From: an uncultured Clostridia bacterium
GTDB taxonomy: Bacteria > Bacillota > Clostridia > Tissierellales > Peptoniphilaceae
Direction: 5' to 3'
Length of the DNA stretch: 46,142 nt
Assembly: GCA_947254025.1 (NCBI GenBank)
Contig: CAMYBS010000009.1
Span: 1 to 46,142, forward strand
Part shown: one piece after another, positions 34,951-43,024 of the stretch
How the letters are laid out: every line of letters starts with the position of its first letter
Position numbering within the stretch: position 1 is the first letter of the stretch
Program-made: the position numbers and the translations under genes
Notes under the pieces: model-generated
Databases searched by the model: none
The model's input: the letters and a program-made list of their open reading frames with translations, nothing else
What the model was told of the DNA's origin: nothing

Positions 34951-35907
34951 TTATTTAACTAAGTGACAAGCTACAAAATGACCCGGCTCAACTTCCTTTA
35001 GTGTAGGATGTGGACCTGCACAAACATTCTCGTCTCTCATTGGGCATCTGCCGTAGAATACGCATCTGTCTGGTGGGTCGATAGGGCTTGGTACGTCGCC
35101 TTTAAGTATAATTCTTTCTTGTTTGTAGTCATATTCAGGTACAGGTATTGCTGAAAGAAGTGCCTTTGTGTATGGGTGAAGTGTGTTTTCAAATATTTGC
35201 TTGTAGTCTGCAAGCTCTACCATACGTCCAAGGTACATTACTGCAACTCTGTCTGAAAGGTGACGAACAACTGAAAGGTCGTGTGATATAAATAAATATG
35301 TTAGTCCTTTTTCCTTTTGTATGTCTTGCAATAGGTTTAGTACTTGTGCTTGTATTGATACGTCAAGTGCTGATACTGGTTCGTCAAGTACTATGAACTC
35401 AGGTCTCATTACTAGGGCTCTTGCGATACCAATTCTTTGTCTTCTACCACCGTCTAGTTCGTGTGGGTAGGAGTTCATAAGTCTCTTTTCAAGACCTACT
35501 GTCTCCATCATTTCAAGAACAACTTTTTCTATCTCTTTCTTACTATCGTAAATCTTGTTTACATAAAGTGCGTCTGCAATCAAGTCGAAAGTGTTAAGTC
35601 TTGGGTTTAGTGATGAGTATGGGTCTTGGAAAACGATTTGCATTTCGCGTCTAAGTTGGTGCATTTCCTTCTTAGTGTGACGATTAATGATGTTTTCGCC
35701 GTTAAACCATATCTCTCCACTTGTTGGTTCGTGTAGTCTAATGATGGCACGACCAGCTGTTGACTTGCCGCAACCTGACTCGCCTACAAGACCAAGAGTT
35801 TCGCCCTTCTTTATTTCAAAGTTAAGGTCTTCAACTGCGTGTAGGACGCCTTTTTTAGTCGGAAAGTACTTACATAAATGTTTTACTTCTATAAAATTTT
35901 CGCTCAT
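34951..35907 (-). CDS. oppF: Oligopeptide ABC transporter ATP-binding protein OppF
   Basis: 318 residues. Walker A GESGCGKST near 43, Q-loop FQDPYSSLNPR, signature LDGGRRQRIGIARA, Walker B FIVLDEPVSALD, H-loop SHDLSVV, and the C-terminal oligopeptide-transporter extension with CVFYGRCPMRDENVC. The signature has LDGGRRQ instead of LSGGQRQ, a variant I recall from other Firmicute OppF proteins. It energises peptide import with OppD. Last gene of oppABCDF, 12 bases after oppD. Confidence 0.95.
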   Translation of the reverse strand: MSENFIEVKHLCKYFPTKKGVLHAVEDLNFEIKKGETLGLVGESGCGKSTAGRAIIRLHEPTSGEIWFNGENIINRHTKKEMHQLRREMQIVFQDPYSSLNPRLNTFDLIADALYVNKIYDSKKEIEKVVLEMMETVGLEKRLMNSYPHELDGGRRQRIGIARALVMRPEFIVLDEPVSALDVSIQAQVLNLLQDIQKEKGLTYLFISHDLSVVRHLSDRVAVMYLGRMVELADYKQIFENTLHPYTKALLSAIPVPEYDYKQERIILKGDVPSPIDPPDRCVFYGRCPMRDENVCAGPHPTLKEVEPGHFVACHLVK

Positions 35908-35919
35908 GACTTTCCTCCT

Positions 35920-36942
35920 CTACTTATCTTCTGACTCATTCTCTGTATGAGCTTCGGCTTCTACACCCATGGCTGCGTCTTTATATAAGAAGCATTTAAC
36001 ATAGTGACCTGGGCTTACTTCGTATACTGGTGGATTTTCAGTTTTGCACATTTCCATGCACTTAGTGCATCTAGGGTGGAACTTACAGCCAGTCGGTAAG
36101 TTTGTTGGGTCTGGTGTCATACCAGGTATAACTTGAAGTCTTTCAACATCGCCAGTTAGAGTTGGTATTGATGAGAAAAGTCCTACAGTGTATGGGTGCT
36201 TCTTGTCAGTGTAGATGTCCTTTGTAGTACCGCTTTCAACAACTTCACCAGCGTAAACAACCGCTACCTTGTCAGCAATTTCAGCTATAACACCAAGGTC
36301 GTGAGTAATCATGATGATGGATGTATCAAACTTGCTCTTAAGTTCCTTCATAAGCTCCATAACTTGTGCTTGTATAGTAACGTCTAGAGCAGTAGTTGGT
36401 TCGTCCGCAATGATTATCTCAGGGTTACATGCTAGTGCCATGGCGATAACGATTCTTTGCTTCATACCACCAGAAAGTTGATGAGGATAGTCATTAACTC
36501 TCTCACGTCTAATTCCTACTAGGTCAAGCATTTCAAGAGTCTTTTCTCTTCTACCGTTCTTATCAAGTTTAGTATGTAGAGCAAGTACTTCTTCGATTTG
36601 CTTACCAATAGTCATAACAGGGTTCAAGCTTGTCATAGGATCTTGGAAGATCATAGAAATCTTTTCCCCTCTTATCTTTCTCATGTCTTTTTCTTTAGTT
36701 TTTAATATATCCTTGCCTTCAAAGTCAATCTCACCTGAGCTAATAATTCCAGGTGGATCAGGAACAAGGTTTAGTATTGCAAGAGCAGTAGTTGTCTTGC
36801 CGGCACCTGTTTCACCAACAAGGCCAAGTGTCTCCTTCTTATTAAGAGACAAGTTCATGCCATTAACGGCTTTAACGACACCTGAATCTGTGTTGAACTC
36901 AACAGATAGGTCTCTGATGTTAAGTAAATTTCCTTTTTCCAT
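35920..36942 (-). CDS. oppD: Oligopeptide ABC transporter ATP-binding protein OppD
   Basis: 340 residues. Walker A GETGAGKTT near 43, FQDPMTSLNPVM, signature LSGGMKQRIVIAMA, Walker B IIIADEPTTALD, H-loop THDLGVI, then the family C-terminal domain with the cysteine cluster CKFHPRC, C and C, which in relatives can bind an iron-sulfur cluster. It pairs with OppF. Ten bases separate it from oppC; an AGGAGGT ribosome site is present. Confidence 0.96.
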   Translation of the reverse strand: MEKGNLLNIRDLSVEFNTDSGVVKAVNGMNLSLNKKETLGLVGETGAGKTTTALAILNLVPDPPGIISSGEIDFEGKDILKTKEKDMRKIRGEKISMIFQDPMTSLNPVMTIGKQIEEVLALHTKLDKNGRREKTLEMLDLVGIRRERVNDYPHQLSGGMKQRIVIAMALACNPEIIIADEPTTALDVTIQAQVMELMKELKSKFDTSIIMITHDLGVIAEIADKVAVVYAGEVVESGTTKDIYTDKKHPYTVGLFSSIPTLTGDVERLQVIPGMTPDPTNLPTGCKFHPRCTKCMEMCKTENPPVYEVSPGHYVKCFLYKDAAMGVEAEAHTENESEDK

Positions 36943-36951
36943 AGTAACCTC

Positions 36952-37839
36952 CTACCTCTTAAGCTTAGGGTCAAGCGCATCTCTTAGACCATCGCCCATA
37001 ACGTTAAGAGCAAAGATGGTAATAACGATTGCTAAACCTGGGAACAATGTGATGTGTGGGAAGTCCATGATGTATGAACGACCATCTGATAGCATAGCGC
37101 CCCACTCTGGTGTAGGTGGTTCAAGTCCTAGTCCTATGAAGGATAGACCTGCCGCGTTAATGATTGCGTATGCAACACCTAGAGTTGCTTGAACTATGAT
37201 AGGTGCCATACAGTTTGGAATGATGTGCTTGAAGATGATTCTAAGGTCGCTTGAACCATTAGCCTTTGCAGCTTCAACAAACTCATTATCCTTTATAGTT
37301 AAAACAGAGCTTCTAACGATTCTGGCATATGCTGGAACCGAGGCTATACCTACGGCAATCATAAGGTTTGCAAGGCCTGTGCCTAGTGCGCTCATGATGG
37401 CGATAGCTAAAAGTATATCTGGTATAGCTTGAAGCACGTCTATAAATCTCATAACTAGTGTGTCGACTTTACCGCCGTAGTAACCAGTAACAGCTCCTAG
37501 TGTTACACCAAGTGCTAAGGCGATGGATACTGATATGAATCCAACCTTTAAACTGATTCTAGAACCGTAAACAACACGAGAGAATATATCACGGCCCAAG
37601 TGGTCTGTACCGAAAATGAATTGTGAGTTAGGTGTTTGGTATGTTGGACCAACCATGTCATTGAATGTATATGGTGCAACTACGTCTGCGAATATCGCAA
37701 CCAAAACAAGTATGATAAGTATAAGTAGACCTACCATAGCAAGTTTGTTTCTCTTCATTCTCTTTAAAACTTCACTAAGACCTGTTTGTCTTTTTGATTT
37801 TTTAACTGATTGTTCTTTATTCATATTTTTTTCTGCCAT
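36952..37839 (-). CDS. oppC: Oligopeptide ABC transporter permease OppC
   Basis: 295 residues. The N-terminal cytoplasmic segment rich in Lys (KKSKRQTG) is followed by one helix and then the five-helix BPD_transp_1 domain with the coupling motif EAAKANGSSDLRIIFKHIIPN. It has the family-typical GTDHLGRDIFSRVVYGSR segment of OppC/DppC. It lies eight bases from oppB. Confidence 0.96.
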   Translation of the reverse strand: MAEKNMNKEQSVKKSKRQTGLSEVLKRMKRNKLAMVGLLILIILVLVAIFADVVAPYTFNDMVGPTYQTPNSQFIFGTDHLGRDIFSRVVYGSRISLKVGFISVSIALALGVTLGAVTGYYGGKVDTLVMRFIDVLQAIPDILLAIAIMSALGTGLANLMIAVGIASVPAYARIVRSSVLTIKDNEFVEAAKANGSSDLRIIFKHIIPNCMAPIIVQATLGVAYAIINAAGLSFIGLGLEPPTPEWGAMLSDGRSYIMDFPHITLFPGLAIVITIFALNVMGDGLRDALDPKLKR

Positions 37840-37847
37840 ATCATCAC

Positions 37848-38777
37848 CTACATATATTGACTCTTAACTCTTGGATCTATGAATGTGTATAGTATGTCGA
37901 CAATTAGATTTACAAGGGCAAATGTAACTGCAACGAACAATACGCATCCCATAACAAGAGGTATGTCTCTCATCTTGATTGAATCTACCATAAGTCTGCC
38001 TATGCCAGGAATACTAAATATAACTTCAGTCATTAGTGCTCCACCCATAAGTTGTCCAAATTGTGTACCGATAACTGTTGTGATAGGTATAAGAGCGTTT
38101 GCAAGAGCATGCTTTCTGATGATAACTTTTTGATCTTGACCTTTTGCCTTAGCAGTTCTGATGTAGTCTTGTCTAATTACTTCAAGCATGGAGCTTCTTG
38201 TTTGTCTTGTGATAACAGAAACTGATTGAGCTCCTAAAGCTATCGCTGGTAGAACCCATTGATTAGGCATGTCAAAGCCTGATGCAGGTAGCCAGCCTAA
38301 CTGAACACTAAATAACATGATAAGTAGTAGTCCTAACCAGAATACTGGCATTGATATACCTATTAGGGCGAATATCATTGTCAAGTTATCGAATATACTA
38401 TATTGTTTTACAGCTGAGATGATACCTATAGGTATACCTAAGATAACAGCAAATGTTATAGCTAAAAACGCAAGTCTGATTGTTGCGCCTGCTCTGTTGC
38501 CAATTTCTTGCACAACAGGCATTCTTGTTCTGTAACTACGACCTAAGTCACCTTTAAGCACTAGGTTAGATATGTATCTACCAAATTGCGTGAAGAATGG
38601 ATCATTTAGGCCAAGTTCTTCTCTAAGTTCTGTTACTTGCTCTTCTGTGGCTGATGGGCCTAAGATGTTACGTGCAGGGTCTCCAGGTGTTATGTATAAT
38701 AACCAGAAAACGAAGAGACTTACAAGCAAGATAACAGGTATTAAATAGAGGATTCTCTTAATAATATATTTTATCAT
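37848..38777 (-). CDS. oppB: Oligopeptide ABC transporter permease OppB
   Basis: 309 residues, six-helix permease. It starts MIKYIIKRILYLIPVILLVS and has the periplasmic segment with PGDPARNILG and the coupling motif DYIRTAKAKGQDQKVIIRKHAL. It forms the membrane channel with OppC. The 75-nt gap from oppA holds a C-rich stretch (plus strand 38808-38829) but no clear terminator hairpin, so read-through from oppA is expected. Confidence 0.96.
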   Translation of the reverse strand: MIKYIIKRILYLIPVILLVSLFVFWLLYITPGDPARNILGPSATEEQVTELREELGLNDPFFTQFGRYISNLVLKGDLGRSYRTRMPVVQEIGNRAGATIRLAFLAITFAVILGIPIGIISAVKQYSIFDNLTMIFALIGISMPVFWLGLLLIMLFSVQLGWLPASGFDMPNQWVLPAIALGAQSVSVITRQTRSSMLEVIRQDYIRTAKAKGQDQKVIIRKHALANALIPITTVIGTQFGQLMGGALMTEVIFSIPGIGRLMVDSIKMRDIPLVMGCVLFVAVTFALVNLIVDILYTFIDPRVKSQYM

Positions 38778-38852
38778 AATGCCTCCGATATAATTGAACT
38801 ATGTGAGGGGGAAGATGTCCACCTCCCCCCTTCACCATTTTGTATTATTCTA

Positions 38853-40403
38853 CTATTTTACAACTACTTTGTTTAATTTGTAGTAACCAAAGCTGTTCAT
38901 TTCAAAACCTTCAACATTCTTAGATGTTGCTACAGTTAATTCTGACCAGTATTCAGGGATCCAAATTTGATTGTCAAGAATGTACTCTTGAGCTTTTCTG
39001 TAGATTTCGCCTCTCTTTGTTTCGTCAAGTTCTTGTCTAGCGTCATCTAACATCTTATCCATTTCTGGGTCTTCTAACCAGCAGTAGTTACCGCCTTCAC
39101 CCTTTGCACTTGAGTGGAAGCAAGGGAATAAGAATGCGTCTGGGTCTGGTGTATCAGAAGTCCAAGCGATTTCAAACATATCTTGTTTAGCATTCTTTAA
39201 TACGTCGTTGAATGCAGACCATTCCATAACGTTGATAGTTACGTTGATACCAACTTCTTTAAGTTGTTCTTTGATGATAGTTGCCATGTCAACACGTTGT
39301 TTTCTTTCGTTAGTAGAGATAGATGTATCAAAGCCGTTAGGATATCCTGCTTCAGCAAGAAGTGCCTTAGCCTTTTCAATGTCTCTAGTTCTAGCCTTAG
39401 TTTCTCCACCGATAGAGTATTTTAATGTTGGTGGCATTGAGTTAGATGCAGTTTTTCCTAGACCTAACCAAACCTTTGGAATTAAGTCGTCCATATCGAT
39501 AGCGTATGCTATAGCTTGACGAACCTTTGGATTGTCGAAAGGTGCCTTTTGAGTGTTGAATCCTAGGTAAGTTGTACCATAGTCAGCTGATTTTAACATA
39601 ACAAGATTTTCATCTTTTTCAACTTTTTCAACATCAAGTGGTTGTAGTTCATAAATGATATCTGCTCCACCAGTTTGAAGTTCAACTAGTCTGTTAGTTG
39701 GTTCAGGGATGATCTTGTATTCAACCTTAGCCATCTTAGCCTTTTCTCCATAGTAGTCTTCGTTTCTGCTTAGCTTGATAGCGTTAGCTTTAGACCACTC
39801 GTCAAGTTTGAATGGACCTGTACCGCAAACCTTATCAGTAGAAGTACCGTAGCTGTCTCCAGCTGCTTCAACTTCTTTTTGGCAAAGGATTGCTCCACCT
39901 GGATGCATTAATGATGAAATGATACCAGGATAAGGGAACTTAAGATTGAATCTTACAGTGTAATCATCGTCAGCCTTGATAGAATCTTCATCGATAGTAT
40001 TGAACAAGTGCTTAACGTTAGGTGCTTCACAAGCACGTTTTAATGAGAATACAACGTCTGATGCCTTCATTTCGTCACCATTGTGGAACTTAACGCCCTT
40101 TCTTAGGTGGAAAACGTATTCAGTATCAGATACCTTATCATAGCTTTCAGCTAGTAGAGGAACTTCTTCTGCTTTGTCGTTTAGTTCGAATAGACCTTCA
40201 TAAATTTGAACTAAAACTTTAGAAGATGCGTTATCGTTAGTTCCCATTGGGTCTAGTGATATAGCATCTGAGTCGTTAGCGATTACAAGTGTGTCCTTGT
40301 CGCCCTTCTTTTCTCCAGTTGACTTGTTGCCGCCACCTTTACAAGCAGTAAGTACTGTCATAACAAGCGCTAGCGCTAAAACAAGTGAAATAAACTTCTT
40401 CAT
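38853..40403 (-). CDS. oppA: Peptide-binding lipoprotein OppA/DppA (SBP family 5)
   Basis: 516 residues. The signal MKKFISLVLALALVMTVLTA ends in the lipobox LTAC with Cys21 lipidated, followed by a Gly/Lys-rich linker. The solute-binding protein family 5 domain follows: LDPMGTNDNASSKVLVQIYEGL, YVFHLRKGVKFHNGDEMKASDV (quoted in part) and VRQAIAYAIDMD. It captures peptides outside the membrane for OppBCDF; the exact ligand (di-, oligopeptide, glutathione or metal chelate) is not readable. A strong AAGGAGG ribosome site is present. First gene of its operon with a promoter about 170 bases upstream. Confidence 0.95.
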   Translation of the reverse strand: MKKFISLVLALALVMTVLTACKGGGNKSTGEKKGDKDTLVIANDSDAISLDPMGTNDNASSKVLVQIYEGLFELNDKAEEVPLLAESYDKVSDTEYVFHLRKGVKFHNGDEMKASDVVFSLKRACEAPNVKHLFNTIDEDSIKADDDYTVRFNLKFPYPGIISSLMHPGGAILCQKEVEAAGDSYGTSTDKVCGTGPFKLDEWSKANAIKLSRNEDYYGEKAKMAKVEYKIIPEPTNRLVELQTGGADIIYELQPLDVEKVEKDENLVMLKSADYGTTYLGFNTQKAPFDNPKVRQAIAYAIDMDDLIPKVWLGLGKTASNSMPPTLKYSIGGETKARTRDIEKAKALLAEAGYPNGFDTSISTNERKQRVDMATIIKEQLKEVGINVTINVMEWSAFNDVLKNAKQDMFEIAWTSDTPDPDAFLFPCFHSSAKGEGGNYCWLEDPEMDKMLDDARQELDETKRGEIYRKAQEYILDNQIWIPEYWSELTVATSKNVEGFEMNSFGYYKLNKVVVK

Positions 40404-40565
40404 AAAAACCTCCTTGCATTTCTGCGTTTGCTTAAGACCTAAGTGGTCCTAGCTAAGATTAGAGCCTATAATATGTATCGTTTAGGTGTTAAGTCATACA
40501 AGAGAGTCGGCCTATAAACTCTATTGATGCCTAACTATGCTACACTCTACTTAATCGAGACTCCT
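40404..40565 (-). promoter_or_regulatory. Long 5' leader of the opp operon
   Basis: About 160 transcribed bases between the promoter and oppA. Short hairpins are possible, for example AGGACC with GGTCTT near the start codon, and TATAGG with CCTA blocks upstream. I recognise no known riboswitch or T-box. There is no small coding region with a convincing ribosome site. Confidence 0.4.
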
Positions 40566-40571
40566 TCTTAT

Positions 40572-40600
40572 ATTATAACACCACTTACATATAATTACAA
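40572..40600 (-). promoter_or_regulatory. Promoter of the opp operon
   Basis: Minus-strand TTGTAA (40595-40600), 17-nt spacer, TATAAT (40572-40577). Between it and the repeat at 40733 (40601-40732) I see nothing recognisable. Confidence 0.75.
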
Positions 40601-40732
40601 GATTTTTTTGAGAACTCATACTTAAGTAATAGACTTCAACACTTGTAGGTGCAATCAGTCTAAAGTATATAAGTTCGTTTATATGTAGAGCCGCTACATG
40701 TATATGGCACATGGTATAGATGATGCCACACC

Positions 40733-40837
40733 TATATATAGACCCTTTACTATGTATATACTCGCTTCTTATATATAGACAGCCTTGCTATATATATATA
40801 GCCTTCTTATATATAGACTCGCTTACTATGTATATAG
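40733..40837. repeat. Second tandem TATATAG array with 19-nt period
   Basis: Units begin at 40751, 40770, 40789, 40808 and 40827 (exactly 19 apart), preceded by one at 40733 offset by one base. The variable part often contains GCCTT, CTCGCTT or GCTTAC, as in the array at 920-1006. Confidence 0.85.
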
Positions 40838-40841
40838 AGCA

Positions 40842-40873
40842 AAATAAAAGACAGCTAAGATAGTCTTAGCTGC
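40842..40873 (-). terminator. Terminator of the hut operon
   Basis: CAGCTAAGA and TCTTAGCTG form a 9-bp stem with a 3-nt loop, followed on the minus strand by TCTTTTATTTTG. It is about 260 bases after the last hut-operon gene. Confidence 0.7.
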
Positions 40874-40896
40874 CTTAATGGATTTAAAATGACTTT

Positions 40897-40930
40897 GCGA
40901 GCTGCGTGGCTCGCTTTATTTTTTTATTTT
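40897..40930 (+). terminator. Plus-strand terminator without an upstream gene
   Basis: GCGAGC, 6-nt loop, GCTCGC followed by TTTATTTTTTTATTTT on the plus strand only. No plus-strand gene precedes it. Confidence 0.7.
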
Positions 40931-40941
40931 ATAGTAAATTC

Positions 40942-41013
40942 TTTATTCGCAAATTTACTAAATCAATCCTTTTTTATTCGCAAATTTATTAGATCAATCT
41001 TTCTTTATTCACT
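40942..41013. repeat. Tandem repeat with 31-nt period
   Basis: TTTATTCGCAAATTTA units start at 40942 and 40973, with a diverged third start TTTATTCAC at 41004, exactly 31 apart. It leads into the structured element at 41014. Confidence 0.85.
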
Positions 41014-41135
41014 AGTTTTGCAGAGCAAGCGTGATGATTGCGCGACGTGGACCGACGAGGCAAACGGAATGTACAAATGTACCTGAGCATTGCCGAGGAA
41101 GGAACGAGCGCAAGGGCGCGCTTGAATGCGAAACT
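41014..41135 (-). repeat. Dispersed structured element, copy in the hut 3' region
   Basis: The outer stem AGTTTTGCA (41014-41022) pairs with TGCGAAACT (41127-41135); GGCAA (41059-41063) pairs with TTGCC (41090-41094) around GTAC/GTAC. It shares GAGGCAAACGGAATGTA and GAGCATTGCCGA with the copy at 34777-34948. It overlaps the stop codon of the LuxR-type gene. Confidence 0.8.
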
Positions 41136-41772
41136 AATTTAGGAATTTAATAGCTTGAGAGCGAGATTTCACGCCTAATTTTCTATATATGTTTCTCGCA
41201 TGTGTTTTTGTGGTTGAGACTGTTATATAAAACCTTTCGGCTATCTCTTTGTTGCTGAGTCCGTCTTTGATGCATAGTAGGATTTGCTTTTCGCGTGGGC
41301 TAAGTGTGTCGTATAAGTCTTTGTGGTCCAAAAAGTCCCCTAATTTTTGTTCCGTTTTGATGCTGAAGTTCTTTTCCTTTGACACGAGGACGTCTCCTTT
41401 TCTCATAGCAAGGAGGGCGTCGTGAAGTGCATCGCGTGTAAGCTCTTTATCCATGATGCCGTCTAAATGGAAGTCTTTTGGAGATATAATCATCTCTAGG
41501 CTTGGCTTGTTTGTCATAAGGAGTATTCTGTAGCGTCTGTTTTTAACGGCAATCTCTTGTAGATCTGTAATCCTTTTGCTCTCGTCTAGCTCATCATCGA
41601 CGTAGATAACAAAGTCTACGCTTTTCTTTGTTAGGTAGTCTTGCGCTAGGGATGCTTCTCTAAAGCTCTCTACGACGTGCATGTCACTAAAGAGTGAGAG
41701 TGAAGCTCTAAGACCTAGTGCATATATCTCGGAGCCTCCAACTATTAATACTCTATATGATTTAAGCGCCAT
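41134..41772 (-). CDS. LuxR-type regulator with atypical receiver domain
   Basis: 212 residues. Residues 157-212 are a LuxR/NarL helix-turn-helix (LSPREKQILLCIKDGLSNKE, then IAERFYITVSTTKTHARNIY). Residues 5-125 fold like a response-regulator receiver, but the usual acidic pair after strand 1 is Gly12-Gly13 (VLIVGGSEIYALGLR). An acidic residue remains near the phospho-acceptor position (Asp59/Asp60), with Thr87 and Lys109 in place. Magnesium binding and phosphorylation may therefore be altered. It overlaps hutI by 11 bases, so it is co-translated with histidine degradation and may control it. There is no histidine kinase in the window. Confidence 0.88.
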   Translation of the reverse strand: MALKSYRVLIVGGSEIYALGLRASLSLFSDMHVVESFREASLAQDYLTKKSVDFVIYVDDELDESKRITDLQEIAVKNRRYRILLMTNKPSLEMIISPKDFHLDGIMDKELTRDALHDALLAMRKGDVLVSKEKNFSIKTEQKLGDFLDHKDLYDTLSPREKQILLCIKDGLSNKEIAERFYITVSTTKTHARNIYRKLGVKSRSQAIKFLN

Positions 41773-43024
41773 AAACGACCTTTCCGCTCTTAATTACTTT
41801 GTATGTGTGGTTTATACCGAAGTGGTATACGAAATAATCAATGTTTTCGCAGTTGAAGATGGCGATGTCTGCCTTCTTACCTACTTCAAGCGAACCTATG
41901 GATTCCGATCTAAGTACGCTTGCTGCTGCGTTGATAGTTGCTGCATTGAATACTTCTTCTGGTGTCATTCTCATCTTGATTGAAGCGATTTGCATAGCTA
42001 GTTGTATGTTCTCTGATGGGCATGATCCAGGGTTGTAGTCTGTTGAGATACTTACTGGGCAGCCTTCCTTTATCATCTTTCTAGCTCTTGCGTACTTGCC
42101 TGTGTTTAGGTTGAAGGCTGTTGAAGGTAGGACGTTAGCTATAACCCCACTCTCTGCCATCGCCTTTATGCCTTCGTCTGAAGCTCCTATCAAGTGATCT
42201 GCTGAGACGCACTTTAGCTCGGCGCTTAATTCCGCTCCGCCAAAGCTAATAAGCTCGTCTGCGTGTATCTTAAGTTTAAAGCCAGCATCTCTTGATGCCT
42301 TTAAAACTCTTCTTGACTCTTCTATAGTATAAACACCGTCTTCACAGAATATGTCTGCAAACTCTGCAAGACCCTTCTTCATAACTGTAGGATTGTACTC
42401 GTTAATGACCTTATTTATAAAGGCTTCTCTGTCATTTTTGTACTCATCAGGCATAGCGTGGCATGGCATAAATGTCGATACTAAGTCGATAGGGTGGTCT
42501 TCGTTTAATTTCTTTGCAACTTCTAGCTGCTTTAGTTCTGTCTCGAAGTCTTCTATGCCGTAGCCTGACTTTGCTTCAACTGTTGTTACGCCGTAGCTAA
42601 GCATGATATCTAGTGAGTGTTTTGCCTTTTCATATAGCTCTTCAAAGCTTGCTTCTTTAGTATGCTTTTGTGTTGCGTGTATGCCGCCTCCTGCATTCAT
42701 GATGTCCATGTATGTCTTGCCGTGCAGCTTCATGGCAAGCTCGTTTTCTCTCGAGCCGCCATGAACAAGGTGTGTGTGCGAGTCTACAAGGCCTGGTGTA
42801 ACTAATTTACCTCTCGCGTCGATGACAGTAGCCTTACTCTCATCTACTCCCATAGCCTTGTACTCGTCCATAGTACCAAGTGCTTTTATCTTGTCGTCTT
42901 CTGTTATTATATATGCGTTCTTGATTACTTCTACTTCACCTTGTGACTTACCAGCTTTCACTGTGCCATGTGCCTTTGTTGCAAGAAGCGAAGATATATT
43001 TTTAATTATGACGCTTTGCTTCAT
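41762..43024 (-). CDS. hutI: Imidazolonepropionase
   Basis: 420 residues, amidohydrolase family. It opens the imidazolone ring to formiminoglutamate, the third step of histidine degradation. Metal site DSHTHLVHGGSREN near 80, LKIHADE near 250, SADHLIG near 275 and STDYNPGSCPSENIQ near 330. I chose ATG 43024, six bases after AAAGGTGG; the ATG at 43030 touches that ribosome site. The start lies inside the end of hutU (23-base overlap). Confidence 0.97.
   Translation of the reverse strand: MKQSVIIKNISSLLATKAHGTVKAGKSQGEVEVIKNAYIITEDDKIKALGTMDEYKAMGVDESKATVIDARGKLVTPGLVDSHTHLVHGGSRENELAMKLHGKTYMDIMNAGGGIHATQKHTKEASFEELYEKAKHSLDIMLSYGVTTVEAKSGYGIEDFETELKQLEVAKKLNEDHPIDLVSTFMPCHAMPDEYKNDREAFINKVINEYNPTVMKKGLAEFADIFCEDGVYTIEESRRVLKASRDAGFKLKIHADELISFGGAELSAELKCVSADHLIGASDEGIKAMAESGVIANVLPSTAFNLNTGKYARARKMIKEGCPVSISTDYNPGSCPSENIQLAMQIASIKMRMTPEEVFNAATINAAASVLRSESIGSLEVGKKADIAIFNCENIDYFVYHFGINHTYKVIKSGKVVYGA

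Noticed and set aside
34951..35907. OppF with a degenerate ABC signature (LDGGRRQ)
   Set aside because: Walker A, Walker B and H-loop are intact, and I recall the same variant from other Firmicute OppF proteins, so it is not evidence of inactivation.
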